Positions 1-7,265 of a stretch of DNA of 16,621 nucleotides are shown here, in pieces. The notes under the pieces were generated by a model that saw nothing but the letters and a program-made list of their open reading frames with translations, searched no databases and was not told the origin of the DNA. This DNA comes from DATGKD01 sp035294855 (GTDB taxonomy: Bacteria; Actinomycetota; Acidimicrobiia; Acidimicrobiales; UBA8190). The stretch is from NCBI GenBank assembly GCA_035294855.1, contig DATGKD010000133.1:1-16621 (forward strand). The letters run 5' to 3'. Both the position numbers and the translations under genes were made by a program. Within the stretch, counting starts at the first letter, position 1, and each line of letters opens with the position of its first letter.

Positions 1-1146
1 GAGTCGGGGGAAATCCGCGTCTACGGACAGGAACTCGACGAGGACGGCAACGTCACCCGGGAGTGGGACGACACCCCCAACGACTTCGGCCGCATCGCCG
101 CCCAAACGGCCAAGCAGGTCATCCTCCAGCGGATCCGGGAGGCCGAGCGCGACCTCAAGTATGAGGAGTACGCCGGGCGCGAAGGTGACATCGTCACGGG
201 GATCGTCCAGCAGACCGACAACCGCTACACCCTGCTCGACCTGGGCAAGGTGGAGGCGCTGTTGCCCCAGGCCGAGCAGGTGCCGTACGAGCGCTACGAG
301 CACGGTGCCCGCCTGAAGGCCTACATCGTCGAGGTCCGCAAGACCACGAAGGGCCCGCAGATCGTGGTCAGCCGGAGCCACCCCGGGCTGGTGAAACGGC
401 TCTTCGAGCTCGAGGTCCCCGAGATCTCGTCGGGCGTGGTGGAGATCCGCGCCGCGGCGCGCGAGCCGGGCCACCGCACCAAGATCGCCGTCTGGTCCAA
501 CGATCCCAACGTGGACCCCGTGGGAGCGTGCGTCGGCGCACGCGGGTCGCGCGTGCGGATGGTGACCAACGAGCTCCGAGGCGAGCGCATCGACGTCGTC
601 CCGTTCGCCGACGACCCCGTCGACTTCATCCAGGCCGCGTTGCAGCCGGCGCGCGTGCGCGAGGTGCGGCTGGACGACGAGACCGGCACCGCCACCGTCG
701 TGGTGAGCGACTACCAGCTGTCCCTGGCCATCGGCAAGGAAGGCCAGAACGCGCGCCTGGCGGCACGGCTCACCGGCTGGCGCGTCGACATCAAGAGCGA
801 GACGCAGCTCGCCGAGGAGGAAGCCGGCTACGGCGAGGAGTGGGCCGAGGGCGAGTGGGTCGAAAACGAAAAGGGCGAGATGGTCTGGCAACCCGCCGAA
901 GGCGGGGAGGCGGTCTCCGCGGCGGAGTGGTCGCGCGTCGCGGCGGGCGGCGAGCCCGTGGCGAGCGGGCCCGCGGCGCAGACCGCCGAGGGAGCCGAAG
1001 AGCCCAAGCCCGACGAGACCGTCCACGGCAACGGCGACGAGCCGGCCGCAACCCACGCGGCCGATGCATCTGACGCAGCAGCCGGCGCGCAGGCAGACGG
1101 GTCGCCCACCGAGCCCGGCACCGGCGACGAGGCCGGGGAGGGCTGA
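1..1146 (+). CDS. nusA: Transcription termination/antitermination factor NusA (5' end missing)
   Basis: NusA binds RNA polymerase and nascent RNA and modulates pausing, termination and antitermination. The reading frame is open from base 1, so the start lies upstream; by memory of mycobacterial NusA roughly 50 residues are missing. The 381 visible residues hold the end of the polymerase-binding N-terminal domain (EWDDTPNDFGRIAAQTAKQV), an S1 domain at about 58-127 (starts GREGDIVTG), a first KH domain with the GARG loop at 179-182, and a second KH domain with GKEG at 245-248 followed by NARLAARLTGW, a NusA hallmark. Residues 267-381 are an acidic, Ala/Gly/Glu-rich tail without recognisable folds. 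It heads the nusA-ylxR-infB-rbfA-truB cluster. The identity is certain; only the role of the tail is unknown. Confidence 0.97.
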   Translation, partial: ESGEIRVYGQELDEDGNVTREWDDTPNDFGRIAAQTAKQVILQRIREAERDLKYEEYAGREGDIVTGIVQQTDNRYTLLDLGKVEALLPQAEQVPYERYEHGARLKAYIVEVRKTTKGPQIVVSRSHPGLVKRLFELEVPEISSGVVEIRAAAREPGHRTKIAVWSNDPNVDPVGACVGARGSRVRMVTNELRGERIDVVPFADDPVDFIQAALQPARVREVRLDDETGTATVVVSDYQLSLAIGKEGQNARLAARLTGWRVDIKSETQLAEEEAGYGEEWAEGEWVENEKGEMVWQPAEGGEAVSAAEWSRVAAGGEPVASGPAAQTAEGAEEPKPDETVHGNGDEPAATHAADASDAAAGAQADGSPTEPGTGDEAGEG

Positions 1147-1483
1147 GGCGCTCCGGACCTGCGTCGGCTGCCGGCGGGTGGCCGAGCCCGATGCGCTCAT
1201 GCGCGTGACCCGCGCCGCAGACGGCGGCGTGCTCGTCGGGACCGGGCATCCCGGCCGGGGCGCGTGGCTGTGTCGTCACTCGGTCGGGTGCCTCGACACG
1301 GCGGTGCGACGCGGCGCGTTGACGCGCGCGCTACGCGCACCGCTGCGGCCCGATGCGGTCGAGCGGCTCCGTACACTCGTCGTGACCTCGTCACCAAGAA
1401 GAGAGGCCAAGGGCGGCGATGAGGTCCGGGGTCCAGAGGGGCCCTACCACGGGCGGCCCAGCACAGGTGTGCGAGGATGTTGA
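1064..1483 (+). CDS. ylxR: YlxR/RnpM family RNA-binding protein
   Basis: This is the small protein always found between nusA and infB; the family has been reported to bind RNase P RNA and modulate its activity (RnpM). The family core is visible: RTCVGCR at 31-37 and the PGRGAWLC motif at 63-70, then a basic helix region. The only standard start codon in this frame is ATG 1064, which lies inside the nusA tail, so the two genes would overlap out of phase by 83 nt and the protein would gain about 30 Pro/Arg/Gln-rich residues before the conserved core. No Shine-Dalgarno sequence precedes ATG 1064. A GGGGAGGG tract at 1135-1142, just before the nusA stop, would suit a start near 1150, but no ATG, GTG or TTG exists there. 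The C-terminal 40 residues are poorly conserved and low in complexity. Gene identity is sure, the start is not. Confidence 0.85.
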   Translation: MHLTQQPARRQTGRPPSPAPATRPGRAEALRTCVGCRRVAEPDALMRVTRAADGGVLVGTGHPGRGAWLCRHSVGCLDTAVRRGALTRALRAPLRPDAVERLRTLVVTSSPRREAKGGDEVRGPEGPYHGRPSTGVRGC

Positions 1484-1502
1484 GCCGGGTCGAGCGACCG
1501 GC
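1484..1502 (+). other. Hairpin directly after the ylxR stop codon
   Basis: GCCG/CGGC and GTC/GAC arms form a 7-bp stem with one bulged G and a GAGC tetraloop, starting on the base after the ylxR TGA. There is no following T run, so it is not a standard intrinsic terminator. It could shape the infB leader or be a processing site; nothing in the sequence decides between these, and chance pairing is possible at this G+C content. Confidence 0.3.
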
Positions 1503-1545
1503 TCGTCGTCGCACGCCGGCGACCAGCACCACCACGAAGGGCACT

Positions 1546-1550
1546 AGGAG
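1546..1550 (+). promoter_or_regulatory. Close-set ribosome binding site of infB (AGGAG, 3 nt before TTG)
   Basis: AGGAG ends only 3 nt before the TTG start, shorter than the usual 5-9 nt. The in-frame TAG at 1545-1547 rules out any earlier start, and the TTG-encoded residue is followed at once by the conserved PKKIRVYELA of IF-2. A second purine tract, GAAGG at 1536-1540, lies 13 nt upstream of the start. Weak start plus tight spacing suggests reduced initiation, an inference. Confidence 0.6.
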
Positions 1551-1553
1551 CCT

Positions 1554-4286
1554 TTGCCGAAGAAGATCCGAGTCTACGAATTGGCCCGTGAGCTCGGGCT
1601 GACGAACAAAGAAGCGCTCGACCTCAGCCTGTCCCTGGGCATCGGGGTGAAGAGCCACTCGTCGTCGATCGAGGACGCCCAGGCCGACCGCGTCCGCCGC
1701 AAGGCCGACGCGGAGGGCTTGCGGCGGCCCGTCCAGCCTGAGGAACCCCCCGCCAAGCCGGCCGCGGCCAGCCGCGCCGGCGCGACCGCCCCCGACCAGG
1801 GCGCGGTCACCGAGCCGGCCGCCCCCCGCCCGGCGGCCGCGTCGACAAGGGCGCCCGCACGTGCGGCCGCGTCGCCCGCCCCGCCCGCGCCTGCGCCGGC
1901 ACGCGATCCGGCGGCGCGTCCCCGCCTCGTGACGAGCCGGCCGGCGAGCGAGGTGGCGGTGCCCCCTCCGGCGGCGCCGCCGCGGACCGCACCTCCCGCG
2001 GCTCGGCCGCCTGCCGCACCGGTGCGCCCGGCCGCCGCCGCGGCCACCCCGCCGCCCGAGGCACCGCCGGCGAGCCGGCCCGCCCCTCCGTCGCCGCCTC
2101 CCGCGCAACGCCCTCCGACCAGTCCATCCGGTCGGCCCATTCCGCCTCCGCCCGGACCCCCACGCTCCAACTCGGGCCGCCCGATCCCGCCTCCGCCCGG
2201 TCGTCGGGCTCCGGCCGGTGGCCCGCGTCCCTCCGGCGCGCCCGGCGGGGGCCGGCCTTCACCGGGTGGGGGGCGCTCCGGTGGTCCTCCTGGTCGCCCC
2301 GGGATGGGCGGGGGCTTCGGTGGCCGGGGCGGCGGCGGGGGTGGATTCGCGGGACGACCCGGCGGCCCGCCCCCTCCCGGAGCGCGCGGCGGCCCCGGGG
2401 GACGTGGCCGCCAGGCACCGCGGCGGCCCCGGCGACGGCGCCGGAACCTCGAAGAGCTGGAGCCCACGCAGCTCACCACGTACACGCCGTCGAACGCGCC
2501 CGTCCCCGACTACGAGGTGATCGTGGAGCGGGGATCGACGCCACGCGAGCTCGGTCCGAAGCTCAACCGCTCGGCCGGAGACGTCATCCGGTTCCTCTTC
2601 CTGCAGGGCGAGGTCGTGACGGCCACCCAGTCGCTCACCGACGACATGATCGAGCTGTTCGCCGCAGAGCTCGGCGCTCGCATCCGGTTGGTCGACTCCG
2701 GGGAGGAGCAGGAGGCCGAGCTCCAGGCGAAGTACTTCGAGGACGACGAGGAAGAGAACGAGGAGGACCTGCGGCCCCGGCCACCGGTCGTCACCGTCAT
2801 GGGCCACGTCGACCACGGCAAGACCCTGCTCCTCGACCGCATCCGGTCGGCGAACGTGGTGGCGGGGGAGGCGGGCGGCATCACGCAGCACATCGGGGCC
2901 TATCAAGCCGAAACCGGCGGGCACCTGATCACCTTCATCGACACGCCGGGCCACGAGGCGTTCACCGCGATGCGCGCCCGCGGGGCCGAGGCGACCGACA
3001 TCGTGGTGCTCGTGGTGGCGGCCGACGACGGGGTCATGCCTCAGACCGTGGAAGCCGTCGACCACGCCCGCGCCGCCGACGTGCCCATCGTGGTCGCGCT
3101 CAACAAGATCGACCGCCCGGACGCGGACGTGAACCGCGTCATGCAGCAGCTCTCCGAGCGAGGGCTGCAAGCCGAGGAGTGGGGCGGCGACACCATCGTC
3201 GTGCAGGTGTCCGCCCTCGAGGGGCTCGGGATCGACGACCTTCTCGAACAGATCACGCTCGTCGCCGAGCTCGAAGAGCTGCGGGCCAGTCCCGAGGGAC
3301 GGGGGCGCGGCGTGGTCCTCGAAGCGAACCTGGAGGCGGGGCGGGGCCCCGTGGCCACGCTGCTCGTGCAGAGCGGGACATTGCGCGTGGGGGACCCGAT
3401 CGTGGCGGGCGCGGCGTGGGGCCGGGTGAAGGCGCTCATCGACGACCACGGCGACCAGGTGAAAGAAGCCCCTCCCTCCACCCCGGTGCAGGTCCTCGGG
3501 TTCTCGGAACCACCTCAGGCCGGCGACGAGTTCCGGGTGACGGTGGACCAGACGACGGCCCGGACCATCGGCGAAGCGCGCGAGCGCCGCTTCCGTGTCG
3601 CGGGCCACGCCCCGGTGGCGACGGCGCCGGGGGCCAAGCTCGAGGATCTCTTCGAGCAGATCCAGCGGGGCGAGGCGGCCACGCTCAACCTCATCCTGAA
3701 GGCGGACGTACAAGGCACGTTGGAGGCCATCACCGAGAGCCTGCGCAAGCTCGAGCGCCCCGACGTGAAGCTGAGCTTCGTGCACCGCGGCGTGGGCGGC
3801 ATCACCGAGAACGACGTGCAGCTGGCCGTGGCCTCGAACGCCACCATCATCGGGTTCAACGTGCGCCCCGACCGCCGGGCGCGCGAGCTGGCCGGCGAGC
3901 GCGGGGTCGGCATCCGCACCTACGAGGTGATCTACAAGCTGCTCGAGGACATCGAGGCGGCCATGGTCGGCATGCTCGCTCCGGAGTTCGAGGAGATCGT
4001 CACCGGCGAGGCCGAGGTGCGAGCCGTGTTCCGGGTGCCGCGCATCGGAGCCGTGGCCGGCTGCTACGTGCGCGACGGCGTCATCACGCGTGGCTCCAAG
4101 GTCCGGTTCTTGCGCGAGGGCGTGGTCATCTGGAAGGGGAGCATCACGTCGCTGCGCCGGTTCAAGGACGACGTGCGCGAGGTGCAGTCAGGGTTCGAGT
4201 GCGGCATCGGCCTTTCGGACTTCCAGGACCTGAAGGAAGGCGACCTCATCGAGACCTACGAGGAGCGCGAGATCCCGCGCACCTGA
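1554..4286 (+). CDS. infB: Translation initiation factor IF-2
   Basis: IF-2 is the GTPase that places fMet-tRNA on the 30S subunit and promotes subunit joining. The 910 residues show an N-terminal IF2_N module (IRVYELARELGL, 4-15), then about 240 residues of Pro/Ala/Arg- and Gly-rich linker (about 60-300) with a repeated SGRPIPPPPG, ending in an Arg-rich patch. A second IF2_N-like module follows at about 328-380. The G domain carries G1 GHVDHGKT at 417-424, the GGITQHIGAYQ switch region, G3 DTPGH at 463-467, G4 NKID at 517-520 and a G5 SAL. Domains II, III and IV (fMet-tRNA binding, ending near the stop) are intact. TTG is the start because a stop codon lies just upstream and the N-terminus matches the family. 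The long linker is typical of high-GC actinobacteria. Confidence 0.98.
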   Translation: MPKKIRVYELARELGLTNKEALDLSLSLGIGVKSHSSSIEDAQADRVRRKADAEGLRRPVQPEEPPAKPAAASRAGATAPDQGAVTEPAAPRPAAASTRAPARAAASPAPPAPAPARDPAARPRLVTSRPASEVAVPPPAAPPRTAPPAARPPAAPVRPAAAAATPPPEAPPASRPAPPSPPPAQRPPTSPSGRPIPPPPGPPRSNSGRPIPPPPGRRAPAGGPRPSGAPGGGRPSPGGGRSGGPPGRPGMGGGFGGRGGGGGGFAGRPGGPPPPGARGGPGGRGRQAPRRPRRRRRNLEELEPTQLTTYTPSNAPVPDYEVIVERGSTPRELGPKLNRSAGDVIRFLFLQGEVVTATQSLTDDMIELFAAELGARIRLVDSGEEQEAELQAKYFEDDEEENEEDLRPRPPVVTVMGHVDHGKTLLLDRIRSANVVAGEAGGITQHIGAYQAETGGHLITFIDTPGHEAFTAMRARGAEATDIVVLVVAADDGVMPQTVEAVDHARAADVPIVVALNKIDRPDADVNRVMQQLSERGLQAEEWGGDTIVVQVSALEGLGIDDLLEQITLVAELEELRASPEGRGRGVVLEANLEAGRGPVATLLVQSGTLRVGDPIVAGAAWGRVKALIDDHGDQVKEAPPSTPVQVLGFSEPPQAGDEFRVTVDQTTARTIGEARERRFRVAGHAPVATAPGAKLEDLFEQIQRGEAATLNLILKADVQGTLEAITESLRKLERPDVKLSFVHRGVGGITENDVQLAVASNATIIGFNVRPDRRARELAGERGVGIRTYEVIYKLLEDIEAAMVGMLAPEFEEIVTGEAEVRAVFRVPRIGAVAGCYVRDGVITRGSKVRFLREGVVIWKGSITSLRRFKDDVREVQSGFECGIGLSDFQDLKEGDLIETYEEREIPRT

Positions 4287-4342
4287 CGCCGCGCCGACGC
4301 CGCGGAGGGCGCCGGTGGCCGGCCGCGCGCCGGGACGCTCGG

Positions 4343-4351
4343 AGGAGGTGA
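4343..4351 (+). promoter_or_regulatory. Near-perfect Shine-Dalgarno of rbfA
   Basis: AGGAGGTGA is fully complementary to the 16S rRNA 3' end. It places the start at GTG 4354 (5 nt after GGAGG) rather than at GTG 4315 or GTG 4348 in the same frame; GTG 4348 lies within the site itself. It is much stronger than the infB site. Confidence 0.75.
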
Positions 4352-4353
4352 CG

Positions 4354-4806
4354 GTGTCCGGACGCCGACGCGAACCGAGGACGACCTCGTTCCCGCGCAC
4401 GGCGCGGGTGAACGAGGTGCTGCGCGAGGTGATCGCCGACTCCCTCGAGCGCTGGGCGGACAGCGACGAGCGGCTGGGGCTGCTCACGGTGACCGCCGTC
4501 GACACCACGCCCGATCTTCAGCGCGCCGTGGTGTACGTGGCGTCGCTGTCGGACGAGGCGGCGGCCGCGCTCGTGTCCCGGCGGGCTGAGCTGCAGCGCC
4601 GAGTGGCACGCCAGGTGCGGATGAAGCGCACGCCGCATCTCGAATTCGCGCCCGATCCCGCGGTCGCCCACGGCTGGAGGGTGGAGCAGATCCTCCGCCA
4701 CCTGGGTCGCACCGAATCCGGTTCCCAAGACGCTGTGGGCGCCGAGGTCCGGGGCCCCCACGACGCGGCCGACGACAGCCGAGACGAGCGCGGCCGGCAC
4801 CGGTGA
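4354..4806 (+). CDS. rbfA: 30S ribosome-binding factor RbfA
   Basis: RbfA is a KH-like assembly factor needed for late 30S maturation, acting near the 16S rRNA 5' helix. The 150-residue product has the family's opening (TARVNEVLREVIADSLE), the central VTAVDTTPDLQRAVVYVASL strand region and the RRVARQVRMKRTPHLEF segment with the basic KH-like turn. The C-terminal 25 residues are an Asp/Arg-rich tail. An earlier in-frame GTG at 4315 would add 13 residues, but the excellent ribosome binding site selects GTG 4354. The stop overlaps the truB start in a GTGA, so translation of the two is probably coupled. It begins 67 nt after infB. Position and motifs together make the call firm. Confidence 0.95.
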   Translation: MSGRRREPRTTSFPRTARVNEVLREVIADSLERWADSDERLGLLTVTAVDTTPDLQRAVVYVASLSDEAAAALVSRRAELQRRVARQVRMKRTPHLEFAPDPAVAHGWRVEQILRHLGRTESGSQDAVGAEVRGPHDAADDSRDERGRHR

Positions 4807-5717
4807 CCACGGACACCGAGACGCCCTCGAGCGGCCTCATCGGGCTGGCCGTCGTGGACAAGGAGGCCGGTTGGACCTCGCACGACGTCGTGGCCCGCTG
4901 CCGCGGCATCCTCGCCGAGCGGCGCGTGGGACACGCGGGGACGCTCGACCCCGACGCCACCGGGGTGCTCCTCGTCGGAGTCGGTCGCTTCACCCGCATG
5001 CTCCGGTTCCTGTCCGCGCTGCCCAAGTGTTACGAGGGTGAGGTCGTGCTCGGCACGGCCACGTCCACGCTCGACGCGTCCGGCGAGGTCACCGGCACGT
5101 GGGAGATGGGCGCGGTCACCGAGGAGGACGTCCGGAAAGCGGCCGAATCGCTCACGGGGACGATCGAACAGATCCCGCCGATGGTGTCGGCCCGCAAAGT
5201 GGGCGGCCGGCGCCTTCACGAGCTGGCCCGCGCCGGCGAGGAGGTGGAGCGCGAGGCTCGTCCGGTCGAGGTCACGCGGTTCGACGTCGAGCGCGCGTGG
5301 GGTGCCGACGGTCCGCCGGGCGTGTACCGCATCGCGGTGGAGTGCTCGAGCGGCACGTACGTACGTGTCCTCGCCGCTGACCTCGGCGAGGCGCTGGGAG
5401 GGGGCGCCCACCTGAGAAACCTGCGCAGGACCCAGGTGGGCTCGTTCCGGGTCGACGAAGCCCGTCGGATCGGCGAGCTGCGCGTCGGCGACGTCATGTC
5501 GCCCGCCGCGGCGCTGCGTGACCTCCCTCAGGTGGTCGTGGGCGGTGACGTCGTGCGCCAGGTCGCGCACGGACTCGCCCTCGACAAGGTGTCCCTCGGC
5601 GCGGCCGGACGCGGCCCGTGGGCCCTTGTGGACCGGCGGCAGCGGCTGCTCGCCGTGTACGAGGGCACCGTGAGCGACCGAGTCGTCGCCGCGTGCGTGC
5701 TCGAAGCAAGTGGGTGA
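4803..5717 (+). CDS. truB: tRNA pseudouridine(55) synthase TruB
   Basis: TruB isomerises U55 in the T loop of tRNA. The 304-residue product shows family motifs in order: GWTSHDVV (23-30), GHAGTLDPDATG with the catalytic Asp at residue 49, the YEGEVVLGTATSTLDASG segment, QIPPMVSARKVGGRRLHELAR, and CSSGTYVRVLAADLGEALG, followed by HLRNLRRTQVG. A C-terminal extension of about 75 residues matches the actinobacterial TruB C-terminal domain. The GTG start overlaps the rbfA stop by 4 nt and has no Shine-Dalgarno of its own, which fits translational coupling. Confidence 0.97.
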   Translation: MTTDTETPSSGLIGLAVVDKEAGWTSHDVVARCRGILAERRVGHAGTLDPDATGVLLVGVGRFTRMLRFLSALPKCYEGEVVLGTATSTLDASGEVTGTWEMGAVTEEDVRKAAESLTGTIEQIPPMVSARKVGGRRLHELARAGEEVEREARPVEVTRFDVERAWGADGPPGVYRIAVECSSGTYVRVLAADLGEALGGGAHLRNLRRTQVGSFRVDEARRIGELRVGDVMSPAAALRDLPQVVVGGDVVRQVAHGLALDKVSLGAAGRGPWALVDRRQRLLAVYEGTVSDRVVAACVLEASG

Positions 5718-5741
5718 GAGGCGCTCCCGTATGAACGACCG

Positions 5742-5778
5742 TGCCGGGACCGATGCATGTGCGGCCATGCCGGGACCG
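5742..5778 (+). repeat. Direct repeat TGCCGGGACCG, two copies 26 bp apart
   Basis: Identical 11-mers lie at 5742-5752 and 5768-5778 in the truB-ribF gap, upstream of the ribF -10-like element. The 26-bp phase is about two and a half helical turns. A regulator site is possible, but short GC-rich repeats arise easily by chance here. No FMN riboswitch-like conserved segments were recognised in this gap. Confidence 0.35.
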
Positions 5779-5799
5779 GGAGGTGCGAACCGCCCCGGG

Positions 5800-5805
5800 T
5801 AACCT
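5800..5805 (+). promoter_or_regulatory. -10-like TAACCT, leaderless promoter candidate for ribF
   Basis: TAACCT lies exactly 7 nt before GTG 5813, the layout of actinobacterial leaderless genes in which transcription begins at the start codon. No convincing -35 hexamer is seen. It supports GTG 5813 over the upstream GTG 5741. Confidence 0.5.
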
Positions 5806-5812
5806 CGCACGA

Positions 5813-6766
5813 GTGGAGGTCGTGTTCGGTCCGGAGCGGTGCACCGCCCCCGCAGGCGGCAGTGCGGTCACCATCGGGGCGTACGACGGTGTGCATCTCG
5901 GCCACCGTCGTCTGCTCGCGGAGTTGCGCGGGCGCGCCGCGTCGGACGCCCTCACGACTGCGGTCGTCACGTTCGACCGCCATCCTGCGACGGTCGTCCG
6001 GCCGGAGTCGGCGCCCCTGCTCCTCACCGATCTCGACCAGAAGCTGGAGCTGCTGGCCGCCGAAGGCGTCGACCTCACCGTCGTGGTCCCCTTCGACGAG
6101 GCGCGCGCCCACGAGACGGCCGAGGACTTCGTGTCGGAGGTTCTCGTGGGCGCGCTGGGTGTGCAGCTCGTGGTGGTGGGGGAGGACTTCCACTTCGGGC
6201 ACCGGCGCGCCGGCAACGTGGCGTTGCTCGAGGCGATGGGCCGTGGCCACGGCTTCGAGGTGGTGGGTCTCGGGCTCGAACGGGCGGACGACGCCGAGGT
6301 GGTGTCCTCCACCCGGATCCGGGCCCTGCTCGCGGCGGGCGACGTCGAAGGCGCCGCCCGGCTGCTCGGCCGGCACCACCAGGTGCGCGGCACCGTGGGG
6401 CGCGGCGACGGGCGGGGCGGCCCCGAGCTCGGGTTCCCGACCGCCAACGTGGAGTTGCCGGGAGGTCTCGCCCTGCCGGCCGAGGGCATCTACGCGTGCT
6501 GGTACGAACGGCCGAGCGGGGAGGTGCACGCCGCCGCGGTGTCGCTCGGGCGCCGGCCCACGTTCCACCCCGAGGGCCGAGCGCCGGTCCTCTTGGAGGC
6601 TTACCTCCTCGACTTCGAGGGCGATCTCTACGGGCAGGAGGCCCGGGTTTCGTTCGTGGCCCGCCTGCGCGACGAGCAGGCCTTCGACACGGTGGCCGCG
6701 CTCGTCCGGCAGATGACCGACGACGTCGAGGCGGCGCGCGCCGTACTGGGTTCGGCCCCCGGCTGA
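5813..6766 (+). CDS. ribF: Bifunctional riboflavin kinase/FAD synthetase RibF
   Basis: RibF phosphorylates riboflavin to FMN and adenylylates FMN to FAD. The 317-residue product has the N-terminal nucleotidyltransferase half (VTIGAYDGVHLGH with HLGH at 28-31, FDRHP, VGEDFHFGHRRAG, and SSTRIRALL) and the C-terminal flavokinase half (GFPTAN at 207-212, LGRRPTF, and EAYLLDFEGDLYG). GTG 5813 is chosen because it follows a leaderless-type -10 element and gives a usual-length N-terminus. GTG 5741 in the same frame would add 24 residues unlike the family. It lies 95 nt after truB, as in many actinobacteria. Confidence 0.96.
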   Translation: MEVVFGPERCTAPAGGSAVTIGAYDGVHLGHRRLLAELRGRAASDALTTAVVTFDRHPATVVRPESAPLLLTDLDQKLELLAAEGVDLTVVVPFDEARAHETAEDFVSEVLVGALGVQLVVVGEDFHFGHRRAGNVALLEAMGRGHGFEVVGLGLERADDAEVVSSTRIRALLAAGDVEGAARLLGRHHQVRGTVGRGDGRGGPELGFPTANVELPGGLALPAEGIYACWYERPSGEVHAAAVSLGRRPTFHPEGRAPVLLEAYLLDFEGDLYGQEARVSFVARLRDEQAFDTVAALVRQMTDDVEAARAVLGSAPG

Positions 6767-6812
6767 CGCCCGGGCGCTCGCGCTGGCGGCCTCTCGGCTT
6801 CGACCTCCCTGC

Positions 6813-6818
6813 TACAGT
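6813..6818 (+). promoter_or_regulatory. -10-like TACAGT upstream of rpsO
   Basis: TACAGT agrees well with the housekeeping -10 consensus and lies in the ribF-rpsO gap. No clear -35 sits 16-19 bp upstream. If used, transcription would begin near 6825 and give rpsO a leader of about 97 nt. Confidence 0.4.
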
Positions 6819-6826
6819 GCGTGGCT

Positions 6827-6846
6827 GGCCGGGATCCGTTCCGGCC
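6827..6846 (+). promoter_or_regulatory. Hairpin in the rpsO leader, possible S15 feedback element
   Basis: GGCCGG and CCGGCC pair as a 6-bp stem around an 8-nt loop, just after the predicted transcription start. S15 binds its own leader in several bacterial phyla using unrelated structures, so a leader element is expected. That this hairpin is part of one is inference only. Confidence 0.3.
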
Positions 6847-6921
6847 GATCTTTGGGCTCGCGGGCGCCGTCGCGTGCGGAGCACCGGGCCCAGACCACCT
6901 ACCGAGGTCGCTGTTCCCCAC

Positions 6922-7179
6922 ATGGCCGACAAGTCCGCGACGATCAGCGAATACCGCCTGCACGACTCCGACACGGGGTCGCCGGAGGTGCAGATCGCGC
7001 TCCTCACCGGGCGCATCACCCAGCTGACCGAGCACCTCAAGGTGCACAAGGGCGACCATCACACCCGACGTGGGCTGATGAAGCTCATCGGGCGACGTCG
7101 CCGCTTGCTCGACTACGTGCGGGACAACGACGTGGAGCGCTACCGCTCGATCATCGGGAGGCTCGGCATCCGCCGGTAG
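6922..7179 (+). CDS. rpsO: 30S ribosomal protein S15
   Basis: S15 binds the 16S rRNA central domain early in 30S assembly. The 85 residues match the family over its whole length: DTGSPEVQIALLTGRITQLTEHLKxHxxDHHTRRGL, then the basic GRRRRLLDYVR turn, and the YRxIIxRLGIRR ending. ATG 6922 gives the standard N-terminus (MADKSATISEYR); the same frame is open far upstream only through absence of stops. The ribosome binding site is weak (GAGG about 14 nt before the start). rpsO precedes pnp, an arrangement kept across many bacteria. Confidence 0.98.
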   Translation: MADKSATISEYRLHDSDTGSPEVQIALLTGRITQLTEHLKVHKGDHHTRRGLMKLIGRRRRLLDYVRDNDVERYRSIIGRLGIRR

Positions 7180-7221
7180 GTGAACGGTCCCGCGACCGGT
7201 CTGCGCCGGGCACGGGACCAC

Positions 7222-7265
7222 CTCGGGTGGCTTCCCACCCGGGCATGAGGCGGGACATGCCCGCC
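7222..7265 (+). terminator. Two GC-rich hairpins in the rpsO-pnp gap
   Basis: CTCGGGTGG/CCACCCGGG (7222-7230, 7235-7243) forms a 9-bp stem with one G-T pair and a CTTC loop. GGCGGG/CCCGCC (7249-7254, 7260-7265) forms a second stem of 6 bp. Neither is followed by a T run, so factor-dependent ending, 3'-end protection of rpsO mRNA, or an RNase site controlling pnp are all possible. In enterobacteria the equivalent gap holds the RNase III site for pnp autocontrol; that the same holds here is inference. The rest of the 265-nt gap shows no gene. Confidence 0.45.

Noticed and set aside
1484..1553. Intrinsic terminator between ylxR and infB
   Set aside because: A hairpin exists at 1484-1502, but no T run follows, and the operon order argues for read-through.
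2259..3785. A 508-codon open frame on the minus strand across infB
   Set aside because: It is a by-product of G+C-rich codons on the opposite strand. Its protein is His/Arg/Asp-rich with no family motif, while infB is unmistakable.
5718..5812. FMN riboswitch upstream of ribF
   Set aside because: None of the conserved FMN riboswitch segments was recognised, and the gap is too short for the usual element.
5839..6921. Very long frame upstream of rpsO, as if S15 were fused to an N-terminal protein
   Set aside because: The upstream part lies out of phase over ribF and is Arg-rich noise; the S15 family begins exactly at ATG 6922.
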